A stretch of DNA of 64,000 bases from Marilutibacter penaei (GTDB lineage Bacteria > Pseudomonadota > Gammaproteobacteria > Xanthomonadales > Xanthomonadaceae), in NCBI RefSeq assembly GCF_014145395.1, contig NZ_JACHTE010000001.1, positions 186,001-250,000 on the forward strand, given 5' to 3'. The position numbers and the translations under genes are program-made. Under the pieces are notes generated by a model that made no database searches, was not told the origin of the DNA, and saw nothing but the letters and a program-made list of their open reading frames with translations. Positions 1-10,269 of this stretch are shown piece after piece (the first letter of the stretch is position 1; each line of letters begins with the position of its first letter).

Positions 1-360
1 ATGAGCACCGCCAAGCTGCGCAACATCGGTCCGAAGAGCGCGGCCTGGCTGAAGCAGGTCGGCCTGCACACGCGTGAGGAACTGGAAGCCGCGGGGCCGG
101 TGGAGGCCTTCATGCGCATCAAGCGGGCCGGCTTCAAGCCGACGATGAACCTGCTCTACGCCATCGAGGGTGCGCTGTGCGACTGCCATTGGCAGGACGT
201 ACCCGATGCGCGGCGCCAGCAACTGGTCGCGGAGGCCGAGGCCGCCATCGGCCAGCTGCCACCGCCACGCTACAAGCCGGCGGCGGCGCCGGTACGCACG
301 ACCGTGCACACCGCCGACACAGTGGCGCCGCGTCCCGACGGGTACGACGAGGACGCCTGA
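1..360 (+). CDS. TfoX C-terminal domain protein
   Basis: A 119-residue protein whose first ~80 residues match the TfoX/Sxy C-terminal domain: a helix-hairpin-helix-like start (KLRNIGPKSAAWLKQVGL) followed by the typical EELEAAGPVEAFMRIKRAG stretch. The N-terminal TfoX domain of competence regulators is absent, as in many stand-alone members of this family. The last ~35 residues are a Pro/Thr-rich tail with no recognisable fold. The ATG is the first base of the window, so the ribosome binding site and any upstream partner cannot be seen and a longer start is possible. It converges on the acyl-CoA dehydrogenase operon with a 21-base gap. A DNA-binding or competence-related role is inferred from the family only. 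Confidence 0.8.
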   Translation: MSTAKLRNIGPKSAAWLKQVGLHTREELEAAGPVEAFMRIKRAGFKPTMNLLYAIEGALCDCHWQDVPDARRQQLVAEAEAAIGQLPPPRYKPAAAPVRTTVHTADTVAPRPDGYDEDA

Positions 361-381
361 AGCGCGACGGCGGGCATCGCC

Positions 382-1482
382 TCAGGTGCCCAGCGAATGC
401 TCACGCCAGGCGCGCAGGTGCGCGTCGGTGCTGCCATGGCGGAGTTCGAACGCGGTGAGCCTCCTGAAGTGGTGGCTGACGTCGAGCTCGTCCGTCATCC
501 CCATGCCGCCATGCAGCTGCACCGATTCCTGCGCGATCGCGCGGGCCGCCTGTCCGACCAGGGCCTTGGCGCCGGACAGGGCCGCGCGGCGGTCCGTGAT
601 ATCGGCCTCGTCGAGGCTGCTGGTCGCCAGGTAGGTCATCGATCGCGCCTGCTCCAGTTGCACGAGCATGTCGGCCAGGCGGTGCTGGAGGGCCTGGAAG
701 CGCCCGATCGGCACGCCGAACTGCACGCGGGAGCGCGCGTACTCGAGCGTCGCCTGCAACGCACGTTCCATGGAGCCAAGCGCGTCCGCGCAGAACGCCG
801 CCAACCCGCGGTCGAATGCCTCGCCCAGCGCCTCCCCGGCATCGGTCGACAGGCAGGCGTCCATGCCGACCACCAGGTCGAGCGTGACGCGGCCGGCGAC
901 TGCGTCGTCGAGGGTCCGGAACGATTCGATCTCGACGCCCGTTGCCGTCCGTGGCACGGCGAACAACGCGGTGCGCCCGTCGTGGTGGGCCGCCACCAGC
1001 AGCACGTCGGCGATCGGCGCGTGGTAAACCACGGGCTTGCGGCCACGAAGGCGCCAGCCCGTGTCCTCCTGCGTCGCGGCGATCGTGCCCGGGGTCGGCA
1101 GAACTTCGTCCAAGGGCACCACCAGCTGCTCGCCGGCCAGCATCGCGGCAAGCAGTGCGTCGCGGCCCTCGCCCGCCGGGCAGCGCGCCACCGCGGTGGT
1201 GGCGACCACGGCGCTGGCGATGAAGGGCTCCAGCAGCAGGCCCGCACCCATCGCGCGCGCGACCAGCATGGTGCCGACCGGACCGGCATCGATGCCGCCA
1301 TCGGCCTCGGGGACAGCCAGTGCGAGCAACCCAAGCTCGCCCAGCTCGCGCCACAGATCCGGCGACCAGCCCGCCGCGGATGCGCGGATGCGCTCGCGTG
1401 CCTCGAAGCCATAGCGACCGGCGACGAAGCGCTCGGTCATGTCCTGCAGCATCTGCTGCTCTTCGCTGAAGGAAAAGTCCAT
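382..1482 (-). CDS. Acyl-CoA dehydrogenase family protein, small partner subunit
   Basis: This 366-residue protein has the full acyl-CoA dehydrogenase layout: N-terminal helical domain (MDFSFSEEQQMLQDM), β-domain, and C-terminal helical domain with RVQFGVPIGRFQALQHRLAD and LHGGMGMTDELDVSHHFRR. It lacks the usual SEPGAGSD-type loop of the β-domain and a clear C-terminal GSNEIQR tail, so it may be the less complete half of a heteromeric enzyme with the gene just upstream (386 residues, 7 bases away). Adjacent long/short ACAD pairs that form α2β2 enzymes are known from side-chain and branched acyl-CoA degradation (FadE28/FadE29 type); assignment to that class is inference. The start at 1482 avoids overlap; an ATG at 1500 would add six residues and overlap the upstream stop. 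Last gene of the minus-strand operon. Confidence 0.85.
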   Translation of the reverse strand: MDFSFSEEQQMLQDMTERFVAGRYGFEARERIRASAAGWSPDLWRELGELGLLALAVPEADGGIDAGPVGTMLVARAMGAGLLLEPFIASAVVATTAVARCPAGEGRDALLAAMLAGEQLVVPLDEVLPTPGTIAATQEDTGWRLRGRKPVVYHAPIADVLLVAAHHDGRTALFAVPRTATGVEIESFRTLDDAVAGRVTLDLVVGMDACLSTDAGEALGEAFDRGLAAFCADALGSMERALQATLEYARSRVQFGVPIGRFQALQHRLADMLVQLEQARSMTYLATSSLDEADITDRRAALSGAKALVGQAARAIAQESVQLHGGMGMTDELDVSHHFRRLTAFELRHGSTDAHLRAWREHSLGT

Positions 1483-1489
1483 GCGCGCC

Positions 1490-2650
<1,161 letters not shown>

Positions 2651-2675
2651 GGCGGTCCGGTCGTCTTCGTGGAAG

Positions 2676-3152
2676 TCAGGGAGTCGTGGGGTAGTAGCGG
2701 GCGAGCATGCGGGCGACGCAGGCGGGGCGTTCGCCGCCTTCGATCTCGACCGTCGCGTCCCAGGCTGCCTGCATGCCGCCGGTCACCGGCTCGATCGATG
2801 CAAGCACCACCCGTACGCGGATGCGGCGGCCCGCGGGTACGGGTGCGGGGAAGCGCACGCGGTCGAGCCCGTAGTTCACCGCCATCGCGATGCCGTCGAT
2901 ACGCAGGCAGGACGCGATCAGTGCCGGCAGCATCGACAGGGTCAGGTAGCCATGCGCGATCGGCATGCCATACGGGGATTCCAGTCGTGCGCGTTCGACA
3001 TCGACATGGATCCACTGGTGGTCGCCGGTGGCATTCGCGAAGGCGTCGATGCGGGACTGGTCGACGGTCTGCCAGTCGCTGCAGGCGAGTTCCTGGCCGA
3101 CGCAGGCGGCGAGCGCCTCGAGGCCGTCGATGATTCGGGGCGTGGCATCCAT
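2676..3152 (-). CDS. MaoC-like (R)-specific enoyl-CoA hydratase
   Basis: A 158-residue single-hotdog MaoC family protein. The hydratase-2 motif is clear in IDAFANATGDHQWIHVDVER (catalytic Asp and His in GDHQWIH), followed by the conserved SPYGMPIAHGYLTLSMLPAL and a C-terminal strand region. It would hydrate the trans-2-enoyl-CoA made by the neighbouring dehydrogenases. The ATG at 3152 shares one base with the stop of the upstream dehydrogenase (TGATG), so the two are translationally coupled. A longer open frame to 3239 exists but the added residues have out-of-frame composition. A second hydratase activity is present in the FadJ-like gene of the same operon, suggesting different stereochemistry or chain specificity. 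Confidence 0.88.
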   Translation of the reverse strand: MDATPRIIDGLEALAACVGQELACSDWQTVDQSRIDAFANATGDHQWIHVDVERARLESPYGMPIAHGYLTLSMLPALIASCLRIDGIAMAVNYGLDRVRFPAPVPAGRRIRVRVVLASIEPVTGGMQAAWDATVEIEGGERPACVARMLARYYPTTP

Positions 3153-4972
3153 CAGAACATGGCCTCCTGCATCGACAGGACCGTGCCGTCGTTGCGTTCC
3201 AGCAGGGCGAGCGCGACATCGACCTTCGGCAGTTCCCAACCGAAGAACCAGCGTGCGGCCTGTTGCTTGCCGCGGCTGAAGTCGTCGTCACGATCGCTGG
3301 TCGCGAGCGCCTGTCCGAGCCACGTCCAGGCAAGCGCGACGTGGCCGAAAGCTTCCAGGTAAGGCGTCGCATTGGACAGCATCGCCCCGGGGTCGCCACT
3401 GGCATGCAGATCGCGGGTGACCGCGACCAGGCGTGCAAGTCGGGCGCCAAGCGCATCGGCCTCATCGCACCAGGTGCTGGTCGCCCGCCCCTCCACCATG
3501 GTCGCTTCAACGCGGGCCGCGAAAAGCGCCAGCGCTTCGCCACCGCCCGCGGCGACCTTTCGGCCCAGCAGGTCCAGCGCCTGGATGCCGTGCGCGCCTT
3601 CGTGGATCGGGTTCAGCCGGTTGTCGCGGTACAGCTGTTCGACCTTGTACTCGCGGGTATAGCCATAGCCGCCGTGGACCTGGATCGCGAGGTCATTCGC
3701 CGCCAGGCACCACTGCGACGGCCAGCTCTTGGCGATCGGGGTCAACAGGTCGAGCAGCAGGCCGAGTCGACGGCGTTCGTCGTCATCCGTCGCAAGCGAT
3801 GCGTCGTCGACGAGCTTGGCGCAGTACAGGCTGAAAGCGAGCGCACCTTCGACATAGGCCTTCTGCGCAAGCAGCATGCGACGCACGTCCGGGTGCCGGA
3901 TGATCGGCACCTGCGGCTGCGACGGATCGCGCTCGGCCAACGGCCGGCCCTGCGGCCGGGTGCGCGCATAGTCGAGCGCATGCAGGTAGGCGGTATAGCC
4001 CAGCGCAGTCGCCCCCAGGCCGACGCCGATCCTCGCCTCGTTCATCATGTGGAACATCGCGGCTAGGCCTTCGCCTTCCGCGCCAACCCGGTAGCCGATC
4101 GCACCGGCGCGGCCCTCCGGGCGGAATCGCGTTCCCTCGCCGAAGGCCAACAGGCAGTTGACGGTGCCCCGGTAGCCCATTTTGTGGTTGATGCCGGCCA
4201 GCTGCACGTCGTTGCGCGCACCGACCGTGCCGTCGGCGTCGACCAGGTGCCGCGGCACGATGAACAGCGAGATGCCCCGCGTGCCCGGCGGCAGCTTGCC
4301 GTCGGCGCCCGGCACCTTGGCCAGCACCAGATGGACGATGGTGTCGGCCAATTCGTGGTCGCCGCCGGAGATCCACATCTTGCTGCCGGTCAGCCGGTAG
4401 CGCGGGCCCAGTAGCGACTCCCCGTCGGGCTCGGCACGGGTCTGGATGTCGCCCAGCGACGAACCGGCCTGGGGCTCCGACAGGCACATGGTGCCGAGGA
4501 AGCGCCCCTGCAGTTCGGGCAATGCGAAAGCTTCGATCTGGGCCGGCGTACCGTGGGCCAGCAGCAGGCTGGCGTTGCCCATCGTCAGGACGGGATATGC
4601 TGCGGTCGCGACGTTGGCGGCGTACAGGTAGGCCATGCCGGCACTGGCAACCACGTGCGGCAGTTGCATGCCACCCATGTCGTAGTCCAGCGTGGCCGCC
4701 AACAGCCCGGCATCGGCGAACCCCCGCACCGCGGGGCCAATCTCTTCGATCAGCTCAACGGCAGTGCCGTCGAAGCGCGGCTCCTCGCGGTCGGCCTTCT
4801 GGTAGTGGGGCGCGAACAGATCGGTGGCGATACGCTCGCAGGTATCGAGCGCGGCGTCGAAGGTCTCGCGGCCATGGTCGGCGTGGCGCGGCGCATGGCA
4901 CAGCGCCTCGACGTCCAGCCAGTCGTACAGCAGGAACTCCAGGTCACGGCGCGAGAGCAGCAAGGATTCCAT
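3152..4972 (-). CDS. Acyl-CoA dehydrogenase with extended C-terminal domain (DmdC-type)
   Basis: At 606 residues this is the long acyl-CoA dehydrogenase type that carries an extra C-terminal helical domain (Pfam Acyl-CoA_dh_C, as in DmdC and many FadE homologues). Seen in order: N-terminal domain (RRDLEFLLYDWLDVEAL), β-domain loop FLGTMCLSEPQAGSSLGDIQ, KMWISGGDHELADTIVHLVL, core helices with IQVHGGYGYTREYKVEQLYRD, and NPIHEGAHGIQALDLLGRKV, whose HEG glutamate is the expected catalytic base. The remaining ~130 residues form the extension. The chosen start MESLLLSRRD lies 7 bases after the thiolase stop; the open frame to 5044 adds improbable residues. Substrate unknown; family members act on medium and long chains or on 3-methylmercaptopropionyl-CoA. 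Confidence 0.9.
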   Translation of the reverse strand: MESLLLSRRDLEFLLYDWLDVEALCHAPRHADHGRETFDAALDTCERIATDLFAPHYQKADREEPRFDGTAVELIEEIGPAVRGFADAGLLAATLDYDMGGMQLPHVVASAGMAYLYAANVATAAYPVLTMGNASLLLAHGTPAQIEAFALPELQGRFLGTMCLSEPQAGSSLGDIQTRAEPDGESLLGPRYRLTGSKMWISGGDHELADTIVHLVLAKVPGADGKLPPGTRGISLFIVPRHLVDADGTVGARNDVQLAGINHKMGYRGTVNCLLAFGEGTRFRPEGRAGAIGYRVGAEGEGLAAMFHMMNEARIGVGLGATALGYTAYLHALDYARTRPQGRPLAERDPSQPQVPIIRHPDVRRMLLAQKAYVEGALAFSLYCAKLVDDASLATDDDERRRLGLLLDLLTPIAKSWPSQWCLAANDLAIQVHGGYGYTREYKVEQLYRDNRLNPIHEGAHGIQALDLLGRKVAAGGGEALALFAARVEATMVEGRATSTWCDEADALGARLARLVAVTRDLHASGDPGAMLSNATPYLEAFGHVALAWTWLGQALATSDRDDDFSRGKQQAARWFFGWELPKVDVALALLERNDGTVLSMQEAMF

Positions 4973-4979
4973 CCGGGCC

Positions 4980-6158
4980 TCAGGCGATCTCGAACAGGCC
5001 GGCGGCGCCCTGCCCGCCGCCGACGCACATGGTAACGACGACATGTCGGACGCCGCGGCGCTTGCCCTCGATCAGCGCATGGCCGACCAGCCGCGCGCCG
5101 CTGACGCCATAGGGATGACCAACGGCGATGGCGCCGCCGTTGACGTTCAGGCGGTCGTGCGGGATTCCCAGCCGGTCCATGCAGTAGAGCACCTGCACGG
5201 CGAAGGCCTCGTTGAGTTCCCACAGGCCGATGTCGTCCACCGACAGGCCCGCGCGTTCCAGCAGCTTCGGCACCGCGAACACCGGGCCGATGCCCATTTC
5301 GTCCGGCTCGCAGCCAGCCACGGCGAAGCCGCGGAAATAGCCAAGGGGCGTGATGCCTCGGGCGCGCGCGGCTTCCGCCTCCATCACCACCGACGCGGAG
5401 GCACCGTCCGAGAACTGGCTCGCGTTGCCGGCGTTGATGACGCCCCCCGGCACGGCCGTGCGGATCGCCGCGACGCCTTCGTAGGTGGTGTCGGCCCGGA
5501 TGCCCTCATCGCGATCGAGCGTGACCTCGCGCGTGAGCATCTGGCGCGTCCGGGGGTCGGCGGTCGCGGCCCGCACGGTGATCGGCACGATCTCGTCGTC
5601 GAAGCGCCCGGCGGCCTGTGCCTCGGCGGCGCGGCGCTGGCTTTCCACGCCATAGCGGTCCTGGCGCTCGCGGTCGATCCCGTAACGCTTCGCCACGTTC
5701 TCCGCGGTCTGCAGCATCGGCATGTAGATCGCCGGCACGTGCGCCTTCATCCACGTGTCTTCGAGCATGTGGGTGTTGATGGTGTTCTGCACCGTGGAGA
5801 TGCACTCCACGCCACCGGCGACGAAGACCTCGCCTTCACCGGCGATGACGCGCTGCGCCGCCATCGCGATGGTCTGCAGGCCCGAAGAACAGAATCGGTT
5901 GACGGTGGCGCCAGGGACGCTCGCCGGCAGGCCGGCCCGCAAGGCGATCTGTCGGGCGATGTTGCTGCCGGTGGCGCCTTCGGGCCAGGCGCAGCCCATC
6001 AGCACGTCTTCGACCTCGACGGGATCGATGCCCGCGCGTTCGACGGCATGCTTCACCACGTGGCCGCCGACGGTGGCGCCATGGGTCAGGTTCAATGCGC
6101 CCTTCCAGCTCTTGGCCAGGCCGGTGCGCGCGGTGGAAACGATGACGGCTTCTTTCAT
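4980..6158 (-). CDS. Acetyl-CoA acyltransferase (thiolase)
   Basis: A 392-residue degradative-type thiolase cleaving 3-ketoacyl-CoA with CoA. It has the nucleophilic cysteine motif [16 protein letters not shown] near residue 88, the [20 protein letters not shown] histidine motif, and the C-terminal [17 protein letters not shown] with the second catalytic cysteine. The typical GHPYG replaces the more common GHPLG/GHPIG, as in many FadI/PcaF-like homologues. It follows the FadJ-like gene by 19 bases, so the classical hydratase/dehydrogenase plus thiolase pair is present. The start [15 protein letters not shown] is the family's usual N-terminus; the upstream open frame is an artefact of GC bias. 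Confidence 0.93.
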   Translation of the reverse strand: MKEAVIVSTARTGLAKSWKGALNLTHGATVGGHVVKHAVERAGIDPVEVEDVLMGCAWPEGATGSNIARQIALRAGLPASVPGATVNRFCSSGLQTIAMAAQRVIAGEGEVFVAGGVECISTVQNTINTHMLEDTWMKAHVPAIYMPMLQTAENVAKRYGIDRERQDRYGVESQRRAAEAQAAGRFDDEIVPITVRAATADPRTRQMLTREVTLDRDEGIRADTTYEGVAAIRTAVPGGVINAGNASQFSDGASASVVMEAEAARARGITPLGYFRGFAVAGCEPDEMGIGPVFAVPKLLERAGLSVDDIGLWELNEAFAVQVLYCMDRLGIPHDRLNVNGGAIAVGHPYGVSGARLVGHALIEGKRRGVRHVVVTMCVGGGQGAAGLFEIA

Positions 6159-6177
6159 GGAGGCGCTCCCGGTCGGG

Positions 6178-8259
6178 TCAGTTGAAGGTGCGGCCGGATC
6201 CGGCCAACTCGACCAGCAGCGGGGCCGGTTCCCACGCCCCGCCTTCGTGGCCGGAAGCAAAGCCGCGGATGGCCCGCAGCACGTTGTAGAGGCCGACCTG
6301 GTCGGCGTGGAACATCGGACCGCCGCGCCAGACCGGGAAGCCATACCCGGTCAGGTACACCACGTCGATGTCCGACGCCTTGGCGGCGATGCCTTCCTCG
6401 AGGATCCGCGCGCCCTCGTTGACCAGCGCGTAGACGAGGCGCTGCACGATTTCTTCGTCGCTGACGCGCCGCTGGGGCACGCCCAGCTCCGCGGCATGCT
6501 GCCGGAGCATGTCGGTGACCACCGGCGATGGACGCGCGGTGCGGTCACCGGGCGCATAGTCGTACCAGCCGGCGCCGGTCTTCTGACCGTAGCGGCCCAG
6601 CTCGCAGAGCCGGTCGGCGGTACGGCTGTAGCGCATCTCCGGCTGCTCCACATAACGCCGCTTGCGGATCGCCCACCCGATGTCGTTGCCGGCCAGGTCG
6701 CCCATGCGGAACGGGCCCATCGCGAAGCCGAAGGCCTCGATGGCGCGGTCGATCTGCTGCGGCAGCGCGCCTTCCTCCAGCAGGAAGGTCGCCTGCCGGC
6801 TGTACTGCTCGATCATCCGGTTGCCGATGAACCCATCGCAGACACCGGACACCACCGCGGTCTTGCGGATCTTCCTCGACAGGTCCATCACCGTCGCCAA
6901 CGCATCCGGCGTGGTCTTCGCGCCACGCACCACTTCCAGCAGCTTCATCACGTTGGCCGGGCTGAAGAAGTGCGTGCCGAGCACGTCACCCGGCCGGCCG
7001 GTGAACGCGGCGATGGCGTCGACATCGAGCGTCGAGGTGTTGCTGGCGAGGATGGCGCCGGGCTTCGCGACGGCGTCGAGTTCCCCGAACACCTGCTCCT
7101 TGACGCCCAGCTCCTCGTAGACCGCTTCGACGACCAGGTCGGCGTCGCCCAGGTCCGCGTAGTCCAGGGTGGGCGCGACCAGGGCCATCCGTTGCTCGAC
7201 CTGTTCGACGGTGAGCTTGCCCTTCTTCGCGCTGTTCTCGTAGTTGCGGCGGATGGTGGCAAGTCCGCGATCCAGCGCCTCCTGCCCGGTCTCCAGCAGC
7301 GTCACCGGGATACCGGCATTGAGGAAGTTCATGGTGATGCCGCCGCCCATGGTGCCCGCCCCGATCACGCCGACCGAGCGCACCTCGCGCCGTGGCGTGG
7401 ATGCGTCGATGCCCTCGACCTTGGACGCGGCGCGATCGGCGAAGAAGGCATGGCGGAGCGCGGCGGACTCGGGGGTCTGCATCAGGTGCGCGAAGGCTTC
7501 GCGTTCGACCTTGAGGCCCGCGTCGAACGGCTGCTTCACCGCCGCTTCGATGGCGTCCAGGCACTTGAGCGGCGCCGGGAACTGTTTCGACATCGCACCG
7601 ACGGTCAGGCGCGACCAGGCGATGAAGGCCTCGGCATCCGCATGCCCGACCTCGCGGTCGCGCAGGCGGGGGTGCGGGCCCTCCCGAGTGGCGGCCTCGC
7701 GGGCGAGCGCAACCGCCGCGTCCACCGCACCGCCGTCGACGACGGCATCGAACAGGGCCGTACCAGCCAGTTGTGCGGCCGCGACCGGTTCGCCGGAGAC
7801 GATCATGTTGATCGCGGTTTCCAGGCCGACCGCACGCGGGAAGCGCTGGGTGCCGCCCGCCCCCGGCAACAATCCCAGTTTCACTTCCGGCAGGCCGATC
7901 TGGGCGCGGGCGTCCGCGATGCGATGGTGGACACCCAGCGCCAGTTCCAAGCCACCGCCCAGTGCCATCCCTTCGATCGCCGCGACCACCGGCTTCGGGC
8001 TGCGCTCGAACGCCTCGATCACGGTCGGCAGGCTCGGCTCCTGCGTCGCCTGCGGCGTGCCGAACTCGCGGATGTCGGCGCCGCCGGAGAAGGCGCGCGA
8101 ACCACCGGTTACAACGATCCCGCGGATCGCGGGGTCGGCGACGGCGGTGTCGAGCGCGTCGACCAGACCCTGGCGCGTCGACAGGCCCAGGCCGTTCACT
8201 GGCGGATTCGCGAGGGTGATGATCGCGACGTCGTCGCGCACTTCGGTGTTCACGGACAT
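6178..8259 (-). CDS. Bifunctional enoyl-CoA hydratase / 3-hydroxyacyl-CoA dehydrogenase (FadJ/FadB family)
   Basis: A 693-residue two-domain β-oxidation enzyme. The N-terminal ~190 residues are a crotonase domain with [29 protein letters not shown] and [17 protein letters not shown] (the oxyanion-hole and catalytic segments). From about residue 290 comes the NAD-binding domain ([20 protein letters not shown]), then [17 protein letters not shown] and two 3HCDH C-terminal repeats ending with [13 protein letters not shown]. It would turn trans-2-enoyl-CoA into 3-ketoacyl-CoA for the thiolase 19 bases downstream. At 693 residues it is close to FadJ and peroxisomal L-bifunctional enzyme length. 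Start [13 protein letters not shown] chosen because the open frame up to 8562 has no domain similarity. Confidence 0.93.
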   Translation of the reverse strand: MSVNTEVRDDVAIITLANPPVNGLGLSTRQGLVDALDTAVADPAIRGIVVTGGSRAFSGGADIREFGTPQATQEPSLPTVIEAFERSPKPVVAAIEGMALGGGLELALGVHHRIADARAQIGLPEVKLGLLPGAGGTQRFPRAVGLETAINMIVSGEPVAAAQLAGTALFDAVVDGGAVDAAVALAREAATREGPHPRLRDREVGHADAEAFIAWSRLTVGAMSKQFPAPLKCLDAIEAAVKQPFDAGLKVEREAFAHLMQTPESAALRHAFFADRAASKVEGIDASTPRREVRSVGVIGAGTMGGGITMNFLNAGIPVTLLETGQEALDRGLATIRRNYENSAKKGKLTVEQVEQRMALVAPTLDYADLGDADLVVEAVYEELGVKEQVFGELDAVAKPGAILASNTSTLDVDAIAAFTGRPGDVLGTHFFSPANVMKLLEVVRGAKTTPDALATVMDLSRKIRKTAVVSGVCDGFIGNRMIEQYSRQATFLLEEGALPQQIDRAIEAFGFAMGPFRMGDLAGNDIGWAIRKRRYVEQPEMRYSRTADRLCELGRYGQKTGAGWYDYAPGDRTARPSPVVTDMLRQHAAELGVPQRRVSDEEIVQRLVYALVNEGARILEEGIAAKASDIDVVYLTGYGFPVWRGGPMFHADQVGLYNVLRAIRGFASGHEGGAWEPAPLLVELAGSGRTFN

Positions 8260-8302
8260 GCGAGAGGTTCCATGGATTCGGGATGGCGAAGCGGTGGGAA
8301 GG

Positions 8303-9358
8303 TCATGCGCCACCTGCGCGCTGCGCGAAGCGCCAGCCCAGGTCAGCCAGCGGCGCGACCTGGCGGCCGTATTCCAGCGCCTGCGGGCTGCTGGCGATGC
8401 CGGCCTCGGCACGCTTGGCGATGCCCTGCATGATCGCGGCGAGGCGGAACACGTTGTAGGCGAGACAGTAGTTCCAGTCGCCGGTGGCGTCGCGCCCGGT
8501 ACGGCGGGCATAGGCCGCGGCGTAGGCGTCCTCGCCGGGAATGCCGAGCGACGCCAGGTCAACGCCGCCGAGCCCGCGGAACAGCCCCTGCGGCATGTGC
8601 CAGGTGAGCATGTGGTAGGCGAAGTCGGCGGTGCGATGGCCGAGCGTGGAGAGCTCCCAGTCGATCACCGCCAGGATGCGCGGCTCGTCGGGATGGAAGA
8701 TCACGTTGTCCAGCCGGTAGTCGCCATGGACGATGGAGACGTCGTCTTCGGACTGCGCGGGCACGTGGCGCGGCAGCCAGTCGATCAGGCGCTCCATCGC
8801 GTCGATGCGGTCGATCTCGCTCGCGCGGTACTGTGTCGTCCAGCGCGCGACCTGGCGTTCGAAGTAGTTGCCGGGCTTGCCGTAGTCGGCCAGGCCCAGC
8901 GCCGCGTGGTCCACGGTATGCAGCACCGCGATCACGCGGTTGAGCTCGTCGTACATCGCCGCGCGACCGGACGCGTCCATCCCGGGCAGGGTCGGGTCCC
9001 AAAGGATCCGCCCTTCCACGTGCCCCATGACATAGAAGGCGCGGCCGATCACCGATTCGTCCTCGCACAGGCCGCACATGCGCGCGACCGGCACGCCACT
9101 GCCCTGCAGCGCCGCCTGGACCCGGTACTCGCGTTCGATCGCGTGCGCGGACGGGAGCAGTTTCGCTTTCGGCGCGGGCTTGGCGCGCATGACGTAGTCG
9201 CGACCAGGCGTGTGCAGGCGCCAGGTGGGATTGGACTGTCCTCCCTTGCAGCGCGAGACGGTCAGCGGCCCGGCGTAGCCGTCGACATGGCCGGCCAGCC
9301 ACGCATCCAGCGCCTGGATCTCCGCGTCCGGCAGGGTCCGGGCATTCGCTTCGCTCAT
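8303..9358 (-). CDS. APH-type phosphotransferase, candidate hydroxyacyl-CoA kinase (LvaA/ACAD10-11 N-domain-like)
   Basis: A 351-residue aminoglycoside-phosphotransferase-fold protein. The catalytic loop IVHGDYRLDNVIFHPDEPR (Brenner-type HGD..xxN) and the metal-binding VIDWELSTLGHRTADFAYH are intact near residues 200-240; the N-lobe has GGQSNPTWRLHTPGRDYVMR with the ATP lysine. Family members fused to or beside acyl-CoA dehydrogenases (ACAD10/11 N-domain, LvaA) phosphorylate the 4-hydroxyl of hydroxyacyl-CoAs. Here an ACAD10/11-like dehydrogenase sits in the divergent operon, which supports that role; the substrate is inferred. Translation is coupled to the ComB-like gene by an ATGA overlap. 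Drug resistance is unlikely in this context. Confidence 0.85.
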   Translation of the reverse strand: MSEANARTLPDAEIQALDAWLAGHVDGYAGPLTVSRCKGGQSNPTWRLHTPGRDYVMRAKPAPKAKLLPSAHAIEREYRVQAALQGSGVPVARMCGLCEDESVIGRAFYVMGHVEGRILWDPTLPGMDASGRAAMYDELNRVIAVLHTVDHAALGLADYGKPGNYFERQVARWTTQYRASEIDRIDAMERLIDWLPRHVPAQSEDDVSIVHGDYRLDNVIFHPDEPRILAVIDWELSTLGHRTADFAYHMLTWHMPQGLFRGLGGVDLASLGIPGEDAYAAAYARRTGRDATGDWNYCLAYNVFRLAAIMQGIAKRAEAGIASSPQALEYGRQVAPLADLGWRFAQRAGGA

Positions 9359-10092
9359 GCCGCCACCGCCTGCAGGCACCCGTCGATCAGTTGGGGCACG
9401 ACGTCATGCACGTCCAGCCGTGCCGCGCACGCGACTTCCGCCTGCAGCCCGACCGATGCCATGTGGCGCCCGACCCGCGAGCGCCCCAGCGCCGTCGCCG
9501 CATCGGTGCCGTCCGCGAGCATGAAGGCCGCGATCGCCGCGTCGGTGGGCGCGTAGCCGCCCGCGCCCAGCCGGCGAAAGTGCGCCACCAGGTGTCCGGC
9601 GCCGTAGAAGTCCTCGAGATTGAAGCGCGCGGCGGAGCCGGCGCACACCAGCAGGACGGTCATGCCGGGATGGGCCGAGGCCACGTGCCGCGCCACAGCG
9701 GCGCCATTGAGCAGCGCCGCCGCATAGACGTGCGAGGCCCCGTGCAATGCGGCAAGCGCAACGGTCCCGTTGGTCGTGGAATAGGCGAAACGGGCACCGT
9801 CCAGGCCGTCGGCCGCCAACGCCAGTGGCGTGGCCGGGCCGAACCCGTCGATCGGCCGGGCCATGTGCTCGCCCGCAAGGCGTGCACCCGGCAGCCCAGC
9901 CGCGATCCGACGCGCGTCGTCCGCATCGCTGGCAGGCCACACCCCGGCGGCGCCGTGGGCCAGCACATGGACGATCGTCGAGGTCGCGAACAGCACGTCG
10001 AGCACCACGACGACTTTGCCGCCCAGACGCGCCTGCTCGAGTTCCTCCCGTTTGACCAGCACGTGCAGCGCCGCCATCGGCATTCGCCCCAT
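9355..10092 (-). CDS. ComB-like (2-phosphosulfolactate phosphatase family) protein
   Basis: A ~245-residue protein of the ComB family. Recognisable segments are KVVVVLDVLFATSTIVHVLA near the N-terminus, RLAGEHMARPIDGFGPATPL and FAYSTTNGTVALAALHGA, which match ComB's Asp-rich and S(S/T)NGT metal/phosphate-site motifs. ComB removes phosphate from 2-phosphosulfolactate in coenzyme M synthesis; nothing else of that pathway is here, so the substrate may be another phosphorylated hydroxy-acid. It is the first gene of the minus-strand operon and overlaps the kinase gene by four bases. Starts at 10092, 10083 or 10077 are possible; 10092 directly follows a palindromic operator, whose GGAAC may double as a weak ribosome binding site. 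Confidence 0.78.
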   Translation of the reverse strand: MGRMPMAALHVLVKREELEQARLGGKVVVVLDVLFATSTIVHVLAHGAAGVWPASDADDARRIAAGLPGARLAGEHMARPIDGFGPATPLALAADGLDGARFAYSTTNGTVALAALHGASHVYAAALLNGAAVARHVASAHPGMTVLLVCAGSAARFNLEDFYGAGHLVAHFRRLGAGGYAPTDAAIAAFMLADGTDAATALGRSRVGRHMASVGLQAEVACAARLDVHDVVPQLIDGCLQAVAA

Positions 10093-10093
10093 A

Positions 10094-10114
10094 AAGTTCC
10101 ATTTAATGGAACTT
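10094..10114. promoter_or_regulatory. Palindromic operator, copy 1 (putative IclR box)
   Basis: A perfect palindrome with 10-base arms around a central T; its core reads AGTTCCATTTAATGGAACT. It touches the ATG of the ComB-like gene and lies just downstream of that operon's putative promoter, a position suited to repression. An almost identical copy lies 131 bases away. The half-sites GTTCC and GGAAC have 12 bases start to start. Ownership by the IclR protein encoded at 11519 is inferred from position; GGAA/TTCC half-sites are common for IclR regulators. Confidence 0.7.
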
Positions 10115-10123
10115 ATTGAATGA

Positions 10124-10153
10124 ATTATGGAAATCAATCCGTACGGGTGTCGA
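10124..10153 (-). promoter_or_regulatory. Putative σ70 promoter of the comB-like/kinase/β-oxidation operon
   Basis: On the minus strand TCGACA (10153-10148) and CATAAT (10129-10124) are separated by 18 bases, each one mismatch from consensus. Transcription would start near 10117, placing the operator at 10094-10114 directly in the initial transcribed region. The region is distinctly AT-rich against its surroundings. Inferred from sequence only. Confidence 0.45.
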
Positions 10154-10174
10154 TGGAATCGAATATTTACCCCA

Positions 10175-10203
10175 TTGTCAACCGCTGAAAGCGTGATTAC
10201 GAT
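10175..10203 (+). promoter_or_regulatory. Putative σ70 promoter of the ACAD/IclR/ligase operon
   Basis: TTGTCA and TACGAT are separated by 17 bases on the plus strand. Transcription would begin near 10210, upstream of the second palindrome at 10225, which would act as a downstream roadblock. The two divergent promoters thus have mirrored operator positions. Confidence 0.45.
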
Positions 10204-10224
10204 GGATCCTGCCAACCACTTGTA

Positions 10225-10245
10225 AAGTTCCATTTAATGGAACTA
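10225..10245. promoter_or_regulatory. Palindromic operator, copy 2 (putative IclR box)
   Basis: The 19-base palindrome AGTTCCATTTAATGGAACT at 10226-10244 is identical to the core of copy 1; 22 consecutive bases are shared between the two copies. It lies 25 bases before the start of the plus-strand dehydrogenase. Two identical strong palindromes flanking one divergent promoter region suggest cooperative binding or looping by a tetrameric regulator. Confidence 0.7.
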
Positions 10246-10269
10246 AATCACGGGAATCGGAATAACACC

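Noticed and set aside
8303-9358. Aminoglycoside resistance gene
   Set aside because: The APH fold is embedded in a β-oxidation operon and resembles the ACAD10/11- and LvaA-type acyl-CoA kinases rather than resistance enzymes.
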